Positions 25,971 through 34,286 of a stretch of DNA of 64,000 nt are shown one piece after another. A program made the translations under genes and the position numbers. The DNA comes from CAYVBN01 sp964538565 (GTDB lineage: Bacteria; Pseudomonadota; Alphaproteobacteria; Rhizobiales; Xanthobacteraceae). Each line of letters opens with the position of its first letter. Within the stretch, counting starts at the first letter, position 1. The notes below the pieces were generated by a model. The model searched no databases. It had not been told where the DNA came from and worked only from the letters and a program-made list of their open reading frames with translations. Location of the stretch: the NCBI GenBank assembly GCA_964538565.1, contig CAZIGW010000089.1, positions 17,720-81,719 of the forward strand, given 5' to 3'.

Positions 25971-28255
25971 TCCGGATGGCGAAGGCAGCCTCGCGCAACA
26001 TCGGCCAGTCGATCCCGCGCCTTGAAGCGCGCGACAAGGTGTGCGGCCGGGCCGAATACGTCCATCACCTGCGCCTTCCCGGCATGCTGTACGGCAAGAT
26101 CTTCCGCAGCACCGTTCCGCATGCGCGCATCAAGCGCATCGACGTCAGCGCCGCGCAGGCGCTCGAAGGCGTCTACCGCGTCGTCACCATCGACGACATC
26201 CGCACCGTGATCCCGCATCCGTACTATGGGCCGGCGTTCCACGATCAGCCGGTGCTCGCCGACGGCAAGGTGCGTTTCGCCGGCGAGCCGGTCGCGGTCG
26301 TGCTTGCGTCCGACCGGAAGGTCGCCGAGGAGGCGGTCGGGTTGATTGCGGCCGAATACGAGGAGCTGCCGGCCGTCTTCGACGAAGTCGAGGCGATGAC
26401 TTCGGACGTGCTGGTGCATGCGGAGCTCAAGCCCGCGGCGACCTTTCCGGACCTGCAGCATCTCAAGGGCCGCAAGGGCACGAACATCGCGCTCGACTAC
26501 AAGCTGCGGCGCGGCGACGTCGAGGCGGGATTCGCCGCCGCCGATCATGTGTTCGAGCACACGTTCCGCAGCCAGCAGGTGATGCACACGCCGCTCGAGC
26601 CGTTCGTCACGGTCGCGGACGTGGCCGACGGGCAGGCGACGATCCACACCGCCTCGCAGGGCCCCTCGTTCGTGCGCATCGAGATCGCGCGGCTGCTCGG
26701 CTGGCCGGAAAACCGCGTGCGCGTGAAGGTGCCGTATCTCGGCGGCGGATTCGGCGGCAAGCTCTACATCAAGCTCGAGGCGCTGGTCACCGCGCTGTCG
26801 CTGCTGGTGCGGCGGCCGGTGAAGATCGCGCTCACCATGGAAGAGCAGTTCTTCATGGTGACGCGCCATCCCTGCACGTTCAGGATCAAGAGCGGCGTCA
26901 ACCGCGACGGAAGGATCCTCGCGCGGCGCTGCGAGATCATCTGGAACGGCGGCGCCTATGCGGACATCGGTCCGCGCGTGACCCAGAAGGCGGGGTTCAC
27001 CGCGGCCGGCCCCTACGACATCGACAACGTGTGGATCGACTCCTACGCGGTCTACACCAACCGGCCGCCGGCCGGAGCCCTGCGCGGCTTCGGCGCGCCG
27101 CAGACCGCGTGGGCCTACGAATCCCACATGGACCTGATCGCCGAAGCGCTCGGCATCGACAAGGTGGAATTCCGCCGCCGGAACCTGCTGCGAAACGGCC
27201 GCCCGCAGGCGACCGGCACGGTGGTGCGCGACGCGGCGCTCGAGAGCGTGCTCGACCAGGTCGCCTCGCACCTCAACTGGAAGGCGCCGCTCGATCGCGG
27301 CAGCGGGCGCATCCGTCGCGGGCGGGGGGTCGCGGTCGGCTTCAAGGGCATCACGGCGCCGACCACGTCGGTCGCCATCGTCAATCTCTATGGCGACGGG
27401 AGCTGCGGCCTCTACATCGGCACCGTCGACATGGGGCAGGGCTCCGACACCGTGATGGCGCAGATCGCCGCCGAGGTGCTCGACATCGATGCCGCGTCGA
27501 TCCGCGTCGTCCACCCCGACACCGACGTCACGCCCTACGACATGGGCACGCTCGGTTCGCGCTCGACCTTTCACATGGGAACGGCGGTGCGGCTCGCGGC
27601 CGAGGATGCCAAGCGCAAGATCGCGGAACTGGCGCGGGAACTCGACCTGCCGCCGGGCAGCAATCTCCCGCTCGCCGAGATGTTGCGCCGCAAGTACGGC
27701 ATGCAGGCCGGCAACATCATCGGCACAGGCAGCTTCATCCCGGCCTACGAGAAGCCGGACTCGCAGAGCGGGCATTCAAGGAATGCCACGCCGTTCTGGG
27801 GCGTCGGCGGCGCGGGTGCCGAGGTCGAGGTCGACATCGAGACCGGGCAGTTCCGCATCACCAAGCTCGTCAATGTCGCCGACGTCGGCACGCCGATCAA
27901 TCCGAAGCTCGTGCGGATGCAGCTTTCCGGCGCCGCCATCATGCAACTCGGTTTCACGACGACGGAGGAAATGGTCTTTCGCGACGGCCAGCTCACCAAC
28001 GGCTCGTTCGCCGACTACAAGATCCCGACGCTGCTCGACATTCCGGATGTATTCATCAACGAGCACGCCGACTCGAGACAGGAGGACGGTCCGTTCGGCG
28101 CCAAGGGGGCTGGCGAGAGCACGACCATCGCGCTCTCGCCCGCGATCGGCAATGCGCTCGCCGACGCCATCGGGGTGCACCTGACGGACCTGCCGCTGAC
28201 CCCGGAGAAGGTCTTCCGCGCGCTGCAAACCCGCAAGGATGGAGGCGCCAGGTGA
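25967..28255 (+). CDS. Molybdenum hydroxylase, large (Mo-pterin) subunit, set 2
   Basis: The ~762-residue product is a xanthine oxidase family catalytic subunit. Landmarks are IPRLEARDKVCGRAEYVHHL at the start, the Mo-pterin loop LGGGFGGKLY (about residue 262), GALRGFGAPQTAWAYESH (arginine-containing substrate loop), DMGQGSDTVMAQIAAEVL, and the catalytic Glu in KGAGEST near the C-terminus. The loop GALRGFGxPQ is close to that of purine and pyrimidine-type hydroxylases, and a dihydroorotase follows, so an N-heterocycle is a reasonable substrate guess. Start: GTG at 25967 overlaps the previous stop; an ATG at 25976 is an alternative three codons later. Confidence 0.9.
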   Translation: MIRMAKAASRNIGQSIPRLEARDKVCGRAEYVHHLRLPGMLYGKIFRSTVPHARIKRIDVSAAQALEGVYRVVTIDDIRTVIPHPYYGPAFHDQPVLADGKVRFAGEPVAVVLASDRKVAEEAVGLIAAEYEELPAVFDEVEAMTSDVLVHAELKPAATFPDLQHLKGRKGTNIALDYKLRRGDVEAGFAAADHVFEHTFRSQQVMHTPLEPFVTVADVADGQATIHTASQGPSFVRIEIARLLGWPENRVRVKVPYLGGGFGGKLYIKLEALVTALSLLVRRPVKIALTMEEQFFMVTRHPCTFRIKSGVNRDGRILARRCEIIWNGGAYADIGPRVTQKAGFTAAGPYDIDNVWIDSYAVYTNRPPAGALRGFGAPQTAWAYESHMDLIAEALGIDKVEFRRRNLLRNGRPQATGTVVRDAALESVLDQVASHLNWKAPLDRGSGRIRRGRGVAVGFKGITAPTTSVAIVNLYGDGSCGLYIGTVDMGQGSDTVMAQIAAEVLDIDAASIRVVHPDTDVTPYDMGTLGSRSTFHMGTAVRLAAEDAKRKIAELARELDLPPGSNLPLAEMLRRKYGMQAGNIIGTGSFIPAYEKPDSQSGHSRNATPFWGVGGAGAEVEVDIETGQFRITKLVNVADVGTPINPKLVRMQLSGAAIMQLGFTTTEEMVFRDGQLTNGSFADYKIPTLLDIPDVFINEHADSRQEDGPFGAKGAGESTTIALSPAIGNALADAIGVHLTDLPLTPEKVFRALQTRKDGGAR

Positions 28256-28737
28256 CCGCGCCCCGTCGGATCCGCTTCACGCTCAACGGACGCACGGTCT
28301 TTGCCGACGTGACGCCGGATGAGACTCTGGTCGAGGTGCTGCAGTATCGCTTCGACCTGCGCGGGGCGCGCGAGAGCTGCGGGCAGGGCCTGTGCGGCTG
28401 CTGCACGGTCGTGGTCGACGGCAAGCCGGTGTCCGGCTGTCTCTTCCTCGCGGTCTTCGCCGACGGCGCCACCGTCGAGACGATCGAAGGCGTCGCATCC
28501 GGCGACGTGCTCGATCCGGTGCAGCAGGCGTTCATCGAGGCCGGCGCGTTTCAGTGCGGCTTCTGCACGCCGGGCTTCATCATGATGGTGCGGCAGCTCC
28601 TCAAGGAAAATCCGGACCCGAGCGAGGAGGAGATCCGCCACTATCTGACCGGGAATCTCTGCCGCTGCTCCGCCTATCCGGAAATTGTGGACGCCGTGCG
28701 CCTTGCCGCCAGCCGCATGGCGCGTGTCCCCGGCTGA
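28252..28737 (+). CDS. Molybdenum hydroxylase, [2Fe-2S] small subunit, set 2
   Basis: The 161-residue product has the usual eight cysteines: CGQGLCGCCTVVVDG and a Cys shortly after for the first cluster, QCGFCTPGF and NLCRCSAYPEI for the second. The GTG start at 28252 overlaps the stop of the large subunit and has GGAGG nearby upstream. Length and spacing are normal for CoxS, unlike the set 1 subunit with its insertion. It passes electrons from the Mo centre to the FAD subunit at 25113. Confidence 0.93.
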   Translation: MTAPRRIRFTLNGRTVFADVTPDETLVEVLQYRFDLRGARESCGQGLCGCCTVVVDGKPVSGCLFLAVFADGATVETIEGVASGDVLDPVQQAFIEAGAFQCGFCTPGFIMMVRQLLKENPDPSEEEIRHYLTGNLCRCSAYPEIVDAVRLAASRMARVPG

Positions 28738-28798
28738 CCGCCAGAGGCAGACCAATTCGCACACGTTCCGGCCGCCGGACGAACCAGGGAGCCCCGCA

Positions 28799-29848
28799 AT
28801 GGCCGACAGCATCACGATCATCAAGCCCGACGACTGGCACCTGCACGTGCGCGACGAGGACATGATGCGCGCCGCGTTGCCGTTCACGGCCGAGAAATTC
28901 GGGCGCGCCATCATGATGCCGAACCTGCTGCCGCCGGTGCGCACGACCGCGGACGCCGTGGCGTATCGCAAGCGCATTCTCGCGGCGCTGCCCTCGGGCA
29001 GCACGTTCGAGCCGCTGATGACGTGCTATCTCACCGACGACACCGATCCGGACGACGTCGAGCGCGGCTTCAGGGAAAAGATCTTCACCGGCGTCAAGCT
29101 CTATCCGGCCAATGCGACGACCAACTCCGCGGCCGGCGTGACCGATTTCAGGAAGATCCGGCGCGTGCTCGAGCGCATGCAGAAGATCGGCATGCCGCTC
29201 CTTATCCATGCCGAGAGCGTCGATCCGGAAGTCGACGTGTTCGATCGCGAGGCGGTCTTCATCGAGCGCGTGTTCGAGCCGTGGACGCGCGAATTTCCCG
29301 AGCTGCGCTTCATCCACGAACATCTGTCGAGCAAGGTCGGCTGCGATTTCGTCCGCTCGAAGGCCGGACAGGTCGGCGGCACGATCACGCCCTATCACCT
29401 CGAGCTCAACCGCACCGACTGGCTCGGCTGGGGCAACCGGCCGTACATGTACTGCATGCCGGTGATAAAGACCGAGGCCGACCGCCAGGCGCTGCGCAAG
29501 GCGGCTACCGGCGGGGAAAAGTGCTTCTTCCTCGGCACCGATTCCGCGCCGCATTCGATTCACAAGAAGCTCGCCGTGATCGGCGCCGCCGGGCTGTTCA
29601 ACGCACCGGTGGCGATCGAGACCTACGCCAAGGTGTTCGACGAGGAGAACGCGCTCGACAAGCTCGAAGCCTTCGCCTCGCTCAACGGGCCGGCACACTA
29701 CCGGCTTCCGCCCAACAAGGGCACGATCACGCTCGAGCGCGTGTCGTGGGTGGCGCCGGAAGAGATCAAGGTCGCGGGGCCGGAAGAGCGGGCGTTGATC
29801 TATCGCGGCGGCGAGACCATCGCCTGGAAGGTCACCAAGGTGAATTGA
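28799..29848 (+). CDS. pyrC: Dihydroorotase, PyrC (type II) family
   Basis: The 349-residue product is an amidohydrolase that in pyrimidine synthesis closes carbamoyl-aspartate to dihydroorotate. The zinc ligands of E. coli PyrC are recognisable: HxH in DDWHLHVRDED (about residues 14 and 16), the carbamylated Lys in TGVKLYPAN, His in LIHAES and in RFIHEHLSS, and the Asp of GTDSAPHS. GGGAG precedes the ATG at 28799, and the length is that of PyrC. It sits 61 bases downstream of hydroxylase set 2 and in the same direction, an unusual neighbour for a biosynthetic gene. It is either the housekeeping enzyme placed by chance or a hydrolase for a cyclic ureide or imide made by the hydroxylase. Confidence 0.92.
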   Translation: MADSITIIKPDDWHLHVRDEDMMRAALPFTAEKFGRAIMMPNLLPPVRTTADAVAYRKRILAALPSGSTFEPLMTCYLTDDTDPDDVERGFREKIFTGVKLYPANATTNSAAGVTDFRKIRRVLERMQKIGMPLLIHAESVDPEVDVFDREAVFIERVFEPWTREFPELRFIHEHLSSKVGCDFVRSKAGQVGGTITPYHLELNRTDWLGWGNRPYMYCMPVIKTEADRQALRKAATGGEKCFFLGTDSAPHSIHKKLAVIGAAGLFNAPVAIETYAKVFDEENALDKLEAFASLNGPAHYRLPPNKGTITLERVSWVAPEEIKVAGPEERALIYRGGETIAWKVTKVN

Positions 29849-30337
29849 CGCCCGTCCGGCGTGGAGTGCGGCGGCAGGGCCGGGACGGATCGTCGTTAGC
29901 CGCAAAAGTCGTGCCCCCGGACCGGCTCGTTTCGCGGTCTGCATCTGCGCGGCCTGGGCGCGTCGGCGCGTGCGCTGGACGAGGACATCCGACGCGCAGG
30001 TGGGCTGGTGGACGTGAGGCGCGCGACCTGGTCGACCGGGTCTTGCGAAACGGACGTCGTGAAAGGAAGCGGAGGGGCGGACGGTAACGCGCCGGAGCGC
30101 CGCGACCGCAGGGTCGGGTCCGATCGTCGTTTCGGCTTTCGCCGTCATCCTTGCTTCCTGTGACACGCCGGCATTGTGGCGGCCGTGGCGATCGTGCTCG
30201 CGTCGTTGTCGCCCGCGCCGGGGCCGGCCTGCGCTGTCGTCGGAACGATTCCGATGGCGCGACGTTCTGGACCTGAGCGCCGCAGGGGTGGATGTACGCC
30301 CTGACGCGGTTCCATCCAGCAATCCACGGAGGCTACC
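29849..30337. other. 489-base intergenic region
   Basis: No gene is supported. A good EcfG-type promoter (30242-30266) lies near its right end and drives the secreted protein at 30338. The rest shows nothing recognisable. Confidence 0.5.
30242..30266 (+). promoter_or_regulatory. EcfG-type general stress promoter
   Basis: GGAAC (30242-30246), 16 bases, CGTT (30263-30266) is an exact match to the alphaproteobacterial EcfG consensus. It lies about 70 bases upstream of the start at 30338. Confidence 0.65.
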
Positions 30338-30664
30338 ATGCTGAGGCTTCTGGCCAGCGCGCTTGCGCTTGCATTGGTTTCGTCGCCCGCGCTGTCGCAG
30401 ACCAGCAATCCGTCCGGATCCGGGCAGGTGACGGTGCCCAGCGGTCAGAACTCGGGCGCCGGAATCCCGGGTCAGCCGGGCAACAAGAACGGCCCGCCCG
30501 CCAAAGCACCTTCGGAGACGACCGGGGCCGGCGCGAGCGCACCGCCGGAAGCCAACCCCAACAATGATTCCATCCGCCAGCAGGACCCGGCGAAGATCCC
30601 GGGTATGCCGGGAAACAAGAGCGGGCCCGCGGTGAGGCCGCCGTCCGATTCGAGCGCGAAGTAG
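30338..30664 (+). CDS. Small secreted Pro/Gly/Asn-rich protein with internal repeat
   Basis: The 108-residue product has a signal peptide (MLRLLASALALALVSSPALS-Q). The mature part is low in complexity, rich in Ser, Pro, Gly and Asn, and contains two copies of a motif, GIPGQPGNKNGPPAKAPSE and KIPGMPGNKSGPAVRPPSD, about 40 residues apart. No cysteine is present and no fold is predicted by eye. Proteins of this kind are found in Bradyrhizobium relatives without a known role; a disordered periplasmic or surface protein made in stress is the best description, given the EcfG-type promoter upstream. It ends in TAG. Confidence 0.7.
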   Translation: MLRLLASALALALVSSPALSQTSNPSGSGQVTVPSGQNSGAGIPGQPGNKNGPPAKAPSETTGAGASAPPEANPNNDSIRQQDPAKIPGMPGNKSGPAVRPPSDSSAK

Positions 30665-31000
30665 TCCGTCGCTTCGCGACGGGGTCGGACGACCGGGACG
30701 GCATCGCCCCGGCCGCGGCGCATGGCCGAAAGGCGCATGACGGCAAATCGAGATCGCGTCCGCTCCGCGCGCCTCGCCGCGGGGGCGGCGTCACGTCAGC
30801 GATGCGGAGCGCGCGAAACGCGGCGTGCTCCCAGCCGACGTCAGGCGCGCCCGCCGAGTGCCTGTGCGTCCGACCGCGCCATCCGTCGTCCGTCATTCTG
30901 ATTTATCAACCTGTTCCAGGAACTGCGCCCCCGGTGACGGCGTTGCCGGCATACACCAGACGTGCCTCCGCACGATTGCTGCGCTGCGCCACATAACCCG
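30665..31000. other. 336-base intergenic region
   Basis: No gene is supported. The right end carries an EcfG-type promoter (30919-30944) for the envelope operon that begins at 31001. Confidence 0.5.
30919..30944 (+). promoter_or_regulatory. EcfG-type general stress promoter of the envelope operon
   Basis: GGAAC (30919-30923), 17 bases, CGTT (30941-30944) matches the EcfG consensus exactly. It lies 57 bases upstream of the ATG at 31001, suiting control of the whole 31001-34047 operon. Confidence 0.65.
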
Positions 31001-31459
31001 ATGGACCGCAACATGGATGAGAAACCCCAAGCCCACACCGGCGCCGAAGCCGCGCACCCCGCCGACCTTGCCGAAGCTGCCGCGTCGTCGACCGCTTCGA
31101 ACGCGGGCGAGACGCTGAAGAATACCGGAGAGACGCTGAAGCAGGGCGCGCGCGACATCGCCGAACGCCAGAAGAAGACCGGAGCGGAGGCGCTCGGCGC
31201 GACCTCGCGCGCCATTCACGCTGCGGCTGCGGATATCGAGGCGCAATTGCCGCCCGCCGCCGGTCTTCTTCACGAAGGCGCGGCCCGGCTCGAGAGCGCG
31301 GCGGCGGCGCTGCGCGAGCGCAGCGTCGACGAGCTTGCGGATGAAGCCATGGAATTCGCCCGCGCGCGCCCCGCGACGTTCTTCGGTGCGGCGGTGCTGG
31401 CGGGCTTCGCGCTGTCGCGGTTCCTGAAGAGTTCGAACGGACGCACGATGCGACAGTGA
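31001..31459 (+). CDS. Nutrient-deprivation-induced-like membrane-anchored protein
   Basis: The 152-residue product (ATG at 31001; another Met at 31013) is Ala/Glu-rich and helical, with a short tandem similarity (NAGETLKNTGETLKQGARD) and a long amphipathic region. A single hydrophobic segment near the C-terminus (PATFFGAAVLAGFALSRFL, about residues 125-143) would anchor it in the membrane. This layout matches proteins annotated as nutrient deprivation-induced in Hyphomicrobiales. It is the first gene of an operon with a holin-X-like protein, a DUF3618 protein and a YihY protein, under a probable EcfG promoter. The molecular role is unknown; membrane organisation in stress is inference. Confidence 0.72.
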   Translation: MDRNMDEKPQAHTGAEAAHPADLAEAAASSTASNAGETLKNTGETLKQGARDIAERQKKTGAEALGATSRAIHAAAADIEAQLPPAAGLLHEGAARLESAAAALRERSVDELADEAMEFARARPATFFGAAVLAGFALSRFLKSSNGRTMRQ

Positions 31460-31471
31460 GGAGATACGACC

Positions 31472-31894
31472 ATGGCTGTGACGAACCTCAATCGCTCCGT
31501 GCCGGACATCCTGCGCGACCTTCTGATGCAGCTCACCACCTTGGTGCGCAAGGAAGGCCAGCTCGCACGCGCCGAAATCTCCGAAAACATCAGCCGGGCC
31601 GGCGGCGGAATGGCGCTCGTCGTGGTGGGGGCCGTGCTGCTCATTCCGGCTCTTGTGATCCTGCTGCAGGCGGCGGTCGCCGCGCTGGCCACGGAAGGAT
31701 TCACGCCGGCGCAGTCGGCCGGGATCATCGGCGGGGCCACGCTGGTGATCGGCCTGATCCTGCTGGCGGTCGGGGTCGGCCGGCTCAAGGCCAGGAGCCT
31801 GATGCCCGACAGGACGATCAATCAACTTCAACGCGATGCGGCGGTGGCCAAGGAACAGATGAGGCAGGACGATGAGCGAGAGCGAGCAGCTTGA
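31472..31894 (+). CDS. Holin-X-like phage holin superfamily protein
   Basis: The 140-residue product starts with SVPDILRDLLMQLTTLVRKE, the amphipathic opening of the putative Actinobacterial Holin-X (DUF1469-like) family. Two membrane helices follow (about residues 45-72 and 82-105) and a charged C-terminal tail. Despite the family name, these chromosomal genes are not tied to lysis; they occur with DUF3618 genes in stress-induced envelope operons, as here. It overlaps the next gene by 23 bases and follows the previous one after 12 bases, with GTGAGGAG upstream. Confidence 0.85.
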   Translation: MAVTNLNRSVPDILRDLLMQLTTLVRKEGQLARAEISENISRAGGGMALVVVGAVLLIPALVILLQAAVAALATEGFTPAQSAGIIGGATLVIGLILLAVGVGRLKARSLMPDRTINQLQRDAAVAKEQMRQDDERERAA

Positions 31895-33008
31895 ACGAGA
31901 GGCCGAACGGTGCCGGGTTCAGTTTTCCGAGACGTTGGATGAACTGCGGGCGCGGGTGACACCCGGAAACCTGGTCGACGAGGTGATCGAATATGCGCGC
32001 GAGTCGACCGGCGGCCGTTTCGCGGACAATCTCAGGCGGCAGATTGCCAACAATCCACTGCCCGTCGCCCTGATGGGCGCCAGCCTGACGTGGCTCATGC
32101 TCGGACGAAACCGGGCGAACGGTTCGGGCTCGGCGCAATCGTCGGGTTCGCCGCGCGGCTGGCGCGGGAGCGCCCCGGCGCACCAAAGCGTGCTGGGCGA
32201 CACGCAGACGTTCCAGCAGGGTGTCGGCCATCCCGCGTCCCGACGCGCCACGGCCGCTGTGCATCACGGCGACGGCGCCGCCGGCGAAAGCGTGCTCGGC
32301 GATGCGCAGACGTTCCGGGAGGGGGTGCATCCGTCCGGAAGCGGCTGGTCGGACTATGCCTCCGATCTGCAATCGCGCGCCGGCGAGACAGCCAAGGAGT
32401 GGACGGACAGCGCGGCCGCTTCGGCCGGCGAAATGGCCTCGCAGGCCCAGGGGTATTGGCAGGATGCCAAGGCGCGCGCCGCGGACGCCGCGTCGCGTCT
32501 GTCCGCGGGCGCCGGCGACGCGGCCGGATCGGCGGCTTCCGGGGCGCGGGAGGGATTTGCCGTTGCCGCGCAGACCACGAGCGGATTCGCCGCGACGATC
32601 GGCAACTCGGCGGCAAACACGGGGCGCACGCTTGCTGCGCAGACCAGCAGCTTCGTGCAGTTGTGCCGCGAGCAGCCCCTGGTCCTGGCTGGGATCGGCG
32701 TGGCGATCGGCGCCGTGCTCGGCGCTGTCCTGCCGGGCACCAAGACCGAAGACCAGATGATGGGCGAGACCAGCGATCAGGCGAGACAGAAGGCCCAGGA
32801 GTTCGCCGCCCGGCAGGTGGACAAGGCGAGAGCAGTGGGCGAGCACGTGTACGAAGAAGCGCAGAGCGAAGCCGCCAAGCAGGGACTTACGCCGGAGGCG
32901 GTCGCCCACGAGGCAAAGCAGACGTCGGAGGAGATGTCCCCGCTGCATCCGCAGGCCGGGGAAGGCGCCGCGAGCCAGGGCGAGCGGGTGGATGTCGGCC
33001 ACGAATGA
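31872..33008 (+). CDS. DUF3618 domain protein with long Ala-rich helical region
   Basis: The 378-residue product has the DUF3618 domain at the N-terminus (LEREAERCRVQFSETLDELR and VTPGNLVDEVIEYARESTG), then a first hydrophobic stretch (LPVALMGASLTWLML). Next come two copies of a short motif, SVLGDTQTFQQGV and SVLGDAQTFREGV, about 40 residues apart, and an extended Ala/Ser-rich region likely to form amphipathic helices. A second hydrophobic helix lies near residue 275 (VLAGIGVAIGAVLGAVLPG) and the tail is charged. The protein is longer than the minimal DUF3618 proteins of other species. It overlaps both neighbours, by 23 and 17 bases, so the four genes are a tight operon. Function is unknown; a membrane-bound envelope stress protein is likely. 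Confidence 0.85.
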   Translation: MSESEQLEREAERCRVQFSETLDELRARVTPGNLVDEVIEYARESTGGRFADNLRRQIANNPLPVALMGASLTWLMLGRNRANGSGSAQSSGSPRGWRGSAPAHQSVLGDTQTFQQGVGHPASRRATAAVHHGDGAAGESVLGDAQTFREGVHPSGSGWSDYASDLQSRAGETAKEWTDSAAASAGEMASQAQGYWQDAKARAADAASRLSAGAGDAAGSAASGAREGFAVAAQTTSGFAATIGNSAANTGRTLAAQTSSFVQLCREQPLVLAGIGVAIGAVLGAVLPGTKTEDQMMGETSDQARQKAQEFAARQVDKARAVGEHVYEEAQSEAAKQGLTPEAVAHEAKQTSEEMSPLHPQAGEGAASQGERVDVGHE

Positions 33009-34047
33009 GGTCGCGCAGCGGCGGAACGAGGCGGCAAGGCCCGGGGCGTGGATTCCCTCCGCCGTGCTGAGCGCGGCCGTGGTCGTGCTCGGTCTGGCGC
33101 GGAGTCCCTCGCGCAGCGACGTGCGCACGCGCGTCGAACCGGCTGCGCACCCGCACGGCGCGGCGGAGGCGATGGCGGGGGTGGGGACAATGGGCTGGGG
33201 CGACGCGCTGCGGGACGCGCTGCGGGAGGTGTGGGGCAACATCGGCACGCATCGCGTGCTCGCGATTGCGGCCGGGGTGACGTTCTACGCTCTGCTCGCG
33301 ATTTTCCCCGCGATCGCTGCGCTCGTTTCCCTGTTCGGCCTTTTTGCCGACCCGGCGACGATCTCCTCTGAGGTCGGAAGCATGTCCTCGGTGGTGCCGG
33401 GCGGGGCCATCGAGGTCGTTCAGCAACAGATCGCCCATCTCGCCTCGGGCGGAGGCTCGAAACTGAGCCTGGCGTTCGTCGTCAGCCTCCTGATCTCGTT
33501 GTGGAGCGCCAATGCGGGCATGAAGGCGCTGTTCGATGCGCTCAACGTCGTCTACGACGCGCAGGAGCGCCGCGGTCTGCTCAGGCTGAACGCGATTTCG
33601 CTGTCGTTCACCCTTGCGGCGATTGTCTTTTTTCTGGTGGCAATGGGAGCCGTCGTCGTCGTTCCGCTGCTGCTGCAACATGTTTCGTTCGGGCCGACGC
33701 TCTCTGGCGTGCTGCGCTTTGCGCGGTGGCCGCTTCTGGTGGTCGGAACCGGTCTTGCGCTGGCGGTTCTCTGCCGCTTCGGGCCGGACCGCGACCACGC
33801 ACGCTGGCGCTGGATCACCTGGGGGAGCGCCTCCGCGACCGTCGCGTGGCTCTGCGCCTCGCTGCTGTTCTCCTGGTACGCGGCCAATTTCGGCAGCTAC
33901 AACAAGACCTACGGATCGCTCGGGGCGGCGGTCGGCTTCATGACCTGGATGTGGATTTCCACCACGGCGATCCTGCTCGGCGCCGAAATCGATGCCGTCA
34001 TGGAACGAAGACACGACGGCACCGCGAGCGGACAGCCGCACCCGTAG
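32992..34047 (+). CDS. YihY/BrkB family membrane protein
   Basis: The 351-residue product has the YihY/virulence factor BrkB pattern: an N-terminal helix, AIAAGVTFYALLAIFPAIAALVS (about residues 90-112), SLLISLWSANAGMKALFDALN, then further helices, and the C-terminal signature FGSYNKTYGSLGAAVGFM with WMWISTTAILLGAEID. About six membrane helices are visible. The family was once called RNase BN by mistake, and its function is unknown. The first ~60 residues are poorly conserved and include a hydrophobic helix, so a later start is possible. It overlaps the DUF3618 gene by 17 bases and ends the stress operon in TAG. Confidence 0.88.
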   Translation: MSATNEVAQRRNEAARPGAWIPSAVLSAAVVVLGLARSPSRSDVRTRVEPAAHPHGAAEAMAGVGTMGWGDALRDALREVWGNIGTHRVLAIAAGVTFYALLAIFPAIAALVSLFGLFADPATISSEVGSMSSVVPGGAIEVVQQQIAHLASGGGSKLSLAFVVSLLISLWSANAGMKALFDALNVVYDAQERRGLLRLNAISLSFTLAAIVFFLVAMGAVVVVPLLLQHVSFGPTLSGVLRFARWPLLVVGTGLALAVLCRFGPDRDHARWRWITWGSASATVAWLCASLLFSWYAANFGSYNKTYGSLGAAVGFMTWMWISTTAILLGAEIDAVMERRHDGTASGQPHP

Positions 34048-34216
34048 CAAGGCCGTACCGCGCGGCCCGGGACCAGTCCGGTCCCCTCACACTCCCGCCA
34101 GCCCATTTGAAGCGCCGCCGCGCAGACCGGCGACGGTCCGGCAATCGATTGCAGCCATGGAAGTGGTCGGCCTTCCGACCACCCGTGCCATGCTGCACCG
34201 CCGAAGAAATTTCCAC

Positions 34217-34222
34217 TATACT
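34217..34222 (+). promoter_or_regulatory. Probable -10 element upstream of the iclR gene
   Basis: TATACT (34217-34222) lies in an AT-rich stretch (34206-34251) that stands out against high-GC surroundings, about 65 bases upstream of the IclR start. No good -35 is seen at the proper spacing, which would suit an activated promoter. Confidence 0.35.
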
Positions 34223-34286
34223 GAATTCTATTCGGCAATAAGGGAAAAATCTTGACCCGTTTCACGGACGCGTATGGATAGATCCC

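Noticed and set aside
31472..31894. Prophage lysis gene because of holin similarity
   Set aside because: No phage gene is near, and holin-X-like proteins regularly occur with DUF3618 genes in non-phage stress operons.
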